DNA from: Bradymonas sp963697525
GTDB lineage: Bacteria; Myxococcota_A; Bradymonadia; Bradymonadales; Bradymonadaceae
Direction: 5' to 3'
DNA length: 64,000 nt
Assembly: GCA_963697525.1 (NCBI GenBank)
Contig: OY969087.1
Coordinates: 4,402,001-4,466,000, forward strand
Both the position numbers and the translations under genes were made by a program. Under the pieces are notes generated by a model that did not search any database, was not told where the DNA came from, and was given only the letters and a program-made list of their open reading frames with translations. This document shows, piece after piece, positions 60,329 through 64,000 of this stretch (position 1 is its first letter; each line of letters starts with the position of its first letter).

Positions 60329-61396
60329 TCAGGGCTTAACGCACACGCGCTTGCCGTCGCCGCTGTAGGTGATGCGCGATTTGCAGGTGACGTCGAAGCG
60401 GCTACCGTCGGGGTCGAGCGGGCAGGGGCCCGTGCCGCTCTGTGATCCGTCGCCGCACAGCGGGGTGCACTGGTAGGCGCCGCCGCTTTGGAGTTGGACA
60501 CAGGCGGTGCCCTGCGGGCAGTTGCCGGTGCACTCGGTGGTGCACAGGCCGGTGTCGAAATAGCCCTGCAGGCAGGTGCCGCCGACACAGCCGCTCGCCG
60601 AGGTGCATTCCTGGCCAATCGGGAGGGCGTAATCGGGGTAGCAGGCGGTCACGAAGGTGAGGTCGCCGGTGTCGCGGGTGGGCACGGCGACGCAAGCCAT
60701 GCCGTCGAGCGGGCAGTCCACGTTGCAGGTGGGCATGCAGTGGTCGTAGCCCGCGGCGGGGAAGTCCTGGGCGGACACGCACACCTGCCCGTCGCTGCAA
60801 CTGCCCGGGGTGCACGCGGTCGTGCAATAGGGGTGGGTGGGAGCGGGGCTGCAGTTGTCGGAGCTCGAGCAGCGGCATTTGCCGCCGGCGCAGTCGCCAT
60901 CGGCGCTGCACTGGGCGCCGTTGGGCTTGCCGGAGACGCATTGGCCCTGCAAGCAGGTCTTGTTCTGCGCGCAGGTCTCGGTGCGCCAGCCGCTTCCGTC
61001 GGGCCGGCAAATCTGGCGGTCATGGCTGTCGGTGCAGTGACTTTCCCCGGCCTGGCAGACCGGCGGCGTGATGCAGGCGCCGTTTTTGCACGTCTTGCCC
61101 GAGTCGCACGTCTGACGATTGTAGGCCGTGCCGTTGTTGGCGCATACGCCCACGGTGGCGTCGTCGATACAGGTGTGCTCGCCGGCACAGCATACCCCGC
61201 AGACGGGCTCCTGGGCGACGTCGGCAACCACGTCGGCGGTGGTGTCGGCGGTGTCGGTATCGTGGGGGGCGGTGGCGTCGTGTCCGGCGTCGTGCGGGCC
61301 GCCAAGGTCGGCGTCCGAATCGGCCGGACCGCCGCTGGCGCAAGCGCTCAACGAGGTCACCACAACGGTCAGGATCATCAACCGAAACAACTGCAC
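60329..61396 (-). CDS. Cys-rich lipoprotein with an Asp/Thr linker
   Basis: 355 residues. A signal ending LSAC (about Cys 18) makes it a lipoprotein. Residues about 20-65 form an Asp/Ala/Thr-rich linker (DATAPHDTDTADTTADVVAD). About 40 cysteines follow in repeated small modules (CVCCAGEHTCIDDATVGVC, NRQTCDSGKTCKNGACI, NKTCLQGQCVSG, CSADGDCAGGKCRC), resembling the Cys-rich modules of some Bradymonadales and myxobacterial surface proteins. The function is unknown. GTG 61396 has AGGGA 7 nt upstream and supplies the positive n-region; ATG 61378 would lack it. Confidence 0.75.
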   Translation of the reverse strand: MQLFRLMILTVVVTSLSACASGGPADSDADLGGPHDAGHDATAPHDTDTADTTADVVADVAQEPVCGVCCAGEHTCIDDATVGVCANNGTAYNRQTCDSGKTCKNGACITPPVCQAGESHCTDSHDRQICRPDGSGWRTETCAQNKTCLQGQCVSGKPNGAQCSADGDCAGGKCRCSSSDNCSPAPTHPYCTTACTPGSCSDGQVCVSAQDFPAAGYDHCMPTCNVDCPLDGMACVAVPTRDTGDLTFVTACYPDYALPIGQECTSASGCVGGTCLQGYFDTGLCTTECTGNCPQGTACVQLQSGGAYQCTPLCGDGSQSGTGPCPLDPDGSRFDVTCKSRITYSGDGKRVCVKP

Positions 61397-61537
61397 GCGT
61401 CTATCCCTGGAGTGCGAGGCGAAAACAGATCGGTGCCACATCGTGAAAATCAGATGCACCCAGCCTACGCCGTCCCGAGGCCAATTTCAACGCGTGTTGC
61501 TCGCCCACGCCGCCGCGCGGAAAGTGACGTTGTGGTA

Positions 61538-61984
61538 TCAGGCCGACTCGGCCGACGGCGGCGCCTCGCCTTTGGCGGCGGCGGTTTCCTTGGCGGCCGC
61601 CGCGGCGGCGGCTTCGGCGGCCAGGGCGTGCTCGAGCAGGTCGACGCGCTGGTAGATCTCCTCGATGTAGCGCTGGTGGCCGGCGGTCTGCGACTGGCCG
61701 TAGAACCAGCCGGCGATGCCGCCCAAAATGGCCGCCGGCAGCCGGCCGCGCCCCAGCGAGCCCTTGCCGGAGAAAAAGCCCAACTGGGTGCCGATGATGG
61801 TCATCTCCATGGGGAATTCGAGATCGTGCAGAAACGCGGCGAGCTCGTCTTTGAAGCCCGCCAGCCGCGCGGTGGCCGCGCGCTTCTCGCCGCGGCGAAG
61901 GTGCGCCTCGATGCGCAGCAGGCGCGTGGCATACTCGCCGATGCGTTGTTCGGTGCGGGCGTTCAGTTTCATGAAATTCGCCAT
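61538..61984 (-). CDS. Small hypothetical protein with one hydrophobic stretch
   Basis: 148 residues. A charged helical N-terminus (FMKLNARTEQRIGEYATRLL and EAHLRRGEKRAATARLAGFK) is followed by a Gly-rich hydrophobic stretch (LPAAILGGIAGWFYGQS, about 95-111) and a second helical segment with an Ala-rich tail (LLEHALAAEAAAAAAAKETA). It may be a single-pass membrane-associated coiled-coil protein. No family was recognised. GGAG lies 7 nt before ATG 61984. It is upstream of the Cys-rich lipoprotein gene on the same strand, with a 141-nt gap. Confidence 0.65.
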   Translation of the reverse strand: MANFMKLNARTEQRIGEYATRLLRIEAHLRRGEKRAATARLAGFKDELAAFLHDLEFPMEMTIIGTQLGFFSGKGSLGRGRLPAAILGGIAGWFYGQSQTAGHQRYIEEIYQRVDLLEHALAAEAAAAAAAKETAAAKGEAPPSAESA

Positions 61985-62161
61985 GATGATCTCCGGAAAG
62001 TGAGGTGATCCGACCGAAAGTACATGGCCGTTGGGCGGCGGCGCGGCGGGGCCGTGGCGTCGCGGCTCCACCGATCTGCCCATTTTGTCGGGAACGCCAA
62101 CATAGGTTCACGCTCAGGCGAGTTCAAGTCGGCGCGGCTCGACGCTAGAGGATGCACACAA

Positions 62162-62199
62162 AAAACGGGCCTGAAGCGCGGTGGCTTCAGGCCCGTTTT
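62162..62199 (-). terminator. Terminator after tRNA-Ala
   Basis: CGGGCCTGAAGC (62166-62177) pairs perfectly with GCTTCAGGCCCG (62184-62195), flanked by AAAA and TTTT. Read from the minus strand it ends the tRNA-Ala transcript, with a T-run on that side. Confidence 0.85.
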
Positions 62200-62203
62200 G
62201 AAG

Positions 62204-62276
62204 TGGAGCCGAACGGGATCGAACCGTCGACCTCTACACTGCCAGTGTAGCGCTCTCCCAGCTGAGCTACGGCCCC
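62204..62276 (-). tRNA. tRNA-Ala(GGC)
   Basis: Read on the minus strand, the acceptor stem GGGGCCG (62276-62270) pairs with CGGCTCC. The D-arm GAGC/GCTC, the anticodon stem CTACA/TGTAG with loop CTGGCAG (anticodon GGC), and a T-arm with TTCGATC all fit. The discriminator base is A and no CCA is encoded. It decodes GCC. A strong terminator lies just after it. Start and end fit a 73-nt tRNA. Confidence 0.95.
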
Positions 62277-62346
62277 ATCTGAGTCGCCTTTGGCGCGGGC
62301 TGCGCCGCCAGCGGGACGCAACTTATAGAGCAGGCCCCAAGGGCTG

Positions 62347-63348
62347 TCAACGACTTTTTTCCGTTTCGGCCGAAATATCCGACGAGGCGCTTTTCGCGCC
62401 CTTGTGACCGGCCTTGTCGACCTGCCCGCGCAGGAAATCGACATAGCGATCAAAGTCGGCATCGCGCCGCGACTTGGCAAGTTTTTGGAAGATGGAAAGC
62501 GCCTGGTCGATGTCGCCATTTTCGAAGGCGATGACCCCGCGGGCGTAGTCGCTGTCGTAGTGGGGGGAGAGGTTGACCAGTTGGGCCAGAAACGCCTGGC
62601 GTTTGTTGGCCGAGTAGCCTTTGGCCATCTCCACGCGCCAGCGCTCCAGGATGGTGGCGCCGTAGGTGGTCATCTGCAGGAACGGCTCGCGCTGGTCGTG
62701 GATCACCCAGGCCCAGCGGTAGCGGCTGAGCAGGTCGGCGATGACGGGGGCGTCTTTGAAGGTCCACTTGCCATGCTCGTCGACCAGGCCGCGCTCGACG
62801 AGCTTGGGCAAGATCCTGCCGCAGTTGGCGCGGTAGGCGGCGAAGCGATCGGCGGGCGGGTTCTTCTCGGCCGTCTCCAGGGAGAGCTTGCCGCTGGAGA
62901 CGGCCGCGAGCAGGGCGTCGAGGCCCTTCTGGCATTCTCGAAACATGGGCTCGCCGGTGACCACGAAGGAGTCGTAGCCGGTGGCCGGGATGATGTCGTT
63001 GGCCTGGTAGCGCAGCACCAGGCCCAACTTGGAGACGTCCGTCTGGGAGGCGTCGGCCTGGAATTGGATCTGATTGAGCTTGCGCGCGGTGGCCACCAGC
63101 TTCTGCCATTTGGCCTGGACCTTCTCCAGGTGGGCGTCGGTGTATTTGGCCTGACGCTCAGCCTGCAGCCGCCGCTTGTTGACCTTCAGGGGCGCGAACC
63201 TCAGGTCCTGGGCGCTCACCGGCCGGCCCGGTCCCATGCGCCAGTAGCCAAAGCCTGCGGCGATGAGCGCGCAGATGACAAACCCCATGACCAGGGTGGT
63301 GTCGAGGTTGGGCTCGCGCGGAATTTTCGAACGCTTCGGGTGGCTCAT
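62347..63348 (-). CDS. Single-pass membrane protein of unknown function
   Basis: 333 residues. A charged start (SHPKRSKIPREPNLDTT) is followed by a transmembrane segment (LVMGFVICALIAAGFGYWRMG, about 20-40). The rest is hydrophilic and helical, e.g. AERQAKYTDAHLEKVQAKWQKLV and FLAQLVNLSPHYDSDYARGV. One TPR-like unit occurs near the end (GVIAFENGDIDQALSIFQKLA). It is not recognised. GGAG lies 7 nt before ATG 63348. It diverges from the ion channel gene, with a 140-nt gap. The tRNA-Ala gene follows it at 70 nt on the same strand. Confidence 0.7.
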   Translation of the reverse strand: MSHPKRSKIPREPNLDTTLVMGFVICALIAAGFGYWRMGPGRPVSAQDLRFAPLKVNKRRLQAERQAKYTDAHLEKVQAKWQKLVATARKLNQIQFQADASQTDVSKLGLVLRYQANDIIPATGYDSFVVTGEPMFRECQKGLDALLAAVSSGKLSLETAEKNPPADRFAAYRANCGRILPKLVERGLVDEHGKWTFKDAPVIADLLSRYRWAWVIHDQREPFLQMTTYGATILERWRVEMAKGYSANKRQAFLAQLVNLSPHYDSDYARGVIAFENGDIDQALSIFQKLAKSRRDADFDRYVDFLRGQVDKAGHKGAKSASSDISAETEKSR

Positions 63349-63488
63349 GGGTACTCCGTTCAAGGGAGGATCGGCGGGTTTGGGGCCGACCCGATCGGCT
63401 GGGCAAACCGTGGGCGGGCTTGTCAGCGCGAAGATGTGCATGCAGATTAAGGGCGTTTGCATCCTCGAATCAATGCGGAAGTCCCTCG

Positions 63489-64000
63489 ATGTCTCTCCAG
63501 CGCAAAGTCCACCAGGCCCTCGACAACCCGTTGGTCGAATTGGTGGTCGCCGTTCTCATCGTCGTCTCGGTGGTCTTGGTGCTCGTGGAGGCGTGGATGC
63601 GCCCCGGCGAGCCCCACTATGCCGCGGTGGCTCGCGCCAACGACACGATCACGCTGGTCTTCGTCGTCGAGTTGCTCATCCGCTACTATGCCGAGGAGCA
63701 TAAGGAGCGCTTCTTTCGCAAGTGCTGGTACGACATCCTGGCGGTGCTGCCGGTGTTTCGGGCGGTGCGCTTTTTGCGCGTGTTGCGCCTGCTGCGCCTG
63801 TATCGAGTCGGGGTGTTGGTCACCCGTCGGCTGCGCCGCTTCTCGCGCGTCTTTGGCATGGTGCGCGTCGAGTATATCATCATCGGGCTGACCATCGTCA
63901 CCGTGGTATTGATGGGGGCGCTGTCCATGCGGGTGGCCGAGGGGCGCACCAACCCCAACTTCGCCAGCCTGGAGCGCTCGGCGTGGTTTGCCGTATTGAC
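63489..64000 (+). CDS. Voltage-gated potassium-channel-like protein, N-terminal part
   Basis: The frame from ATG 63489 stays open to the window edge, giving 170 residues. It has several hydrophobic segments, the first NPLVELVVAVLIVVSVVLVL and others. An S4-like helix with Arg every third position (RAVRFLRVLRLLRLYRVGVL, about 96-115) follows, and then IIIGLTIVTVVLMGAL. The visible part ends at ERSAWFAVL, where the pore helix of potassium channels begins, so the selectivity filter lies outside the window. GGAAG precedes the ATG by 7 nt. The arrangement matches the voltage-gated ion channel superfamily (S1-S4 plus pore). Confidence 0.85.
   Translation, partial: MSLQRKVHQALDNPLVELVVAVLIVVSVVLVLVEAWMRPGEPHYAAVARANDTITLVFVVELLIRYYAEEHKERFFRKCWYDILAVLPVFRAVRFLRVLRLLRLYRVGVLVTRRLRRFSRVFGMVRVEYIIIGLTIVTVVLMGALSMRVAEGRTNPNFASLERSAWFAVL

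Overview
The window is a 64 kb stretch of a high-GC bacterial chromosome (roughly two thirds G+C by eye) packed with housekeeping genes on both strands. Lineage clues are a Hanks-type kinase with an HRDVSPQN catalytic loop, a lipoprotein built of thrombospondin type-3 repeats, a Cys-rich lipoprotein behind an Asp/Thr-rich linker, very large TPR and HEAT proteins, and a split glycine dehydrogenase. Together they suggest a Myxococcota or Bradymonadales-like predatory or social bacterium. This is inference from gene style; no 16S rRNA is present.

Layout. 1-3.2 kb: end of sucD, ndk, rlmN and a PfkB sugar kinase. 3.3-8 kb: two surface lipoproteins and a membrane-anchored Ser/Thr kinase. 8-10.7 kb: alaS, interrupted by a one-base frameshift. 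11-13.2 kb: a TPR protein and a 1.15 kb non-coding stretch with a perfect 10-bp tandem array. 13.2-19.6 kb: MscS channel with a partner gene, a CnaB/PDZ-like anchored protein, and a three-gene ABC exporter operon joined by ATGA overlaps. 19.6-26.9 kb: era, der, a sodium/amino-acid symporter with an extra domain, a small outer-membrane barrel, and a YfgM-like/BamB-like pair. 26.9-38.4 kb: trmB, an MBL hydrolase, an Lgt-like protein, a histidine kinase with an overlapping DUF72 gene, a short-chain dehydrogenase, a rhodanese-MoeB fusion, a HEAT-repeat exported protein and a Nudix hydrolase. 38.5-41.3 kb: maf, yggS, proC and divIVA in one operon. 42-49.5 kb: a membrane metallopeptidase, a 1712-residue TPR protein, a DtxR/MntR regulator and a DCC protein. 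49.6-53.7 kb: a one-carbon cluster of folD, gcvT, gcvH and gcvPA with no gcvPB next to it. 53.8-54.7 kb: an AT-richer island holding a small acidic protein coupled to a HEPN-like protein. 54.7-64 kb: a TonB-like protein, pgi, an FHA-GGDEF diguanylate cyclase (also frameshifted), pyk, a Cys-rich lipoprotein, tRNA-Ala(GGC), two membrane proteins, and the start of a voltage-gated ion channel cut by the window edge.

Notable non-coding structure: two families of dispersed palindromes recur between genes, a 10-bp-phased AATT array sits upstream of nothing recognisable, and several convergent gene pairs share hairpin terminators. The best candidates for something undescribed are the acidic-protein/HEPN-like module and the phased decamer array. 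Two single-base frameshifts in otherwise intact, conserved genes warn that the assembly may carry indel errors.
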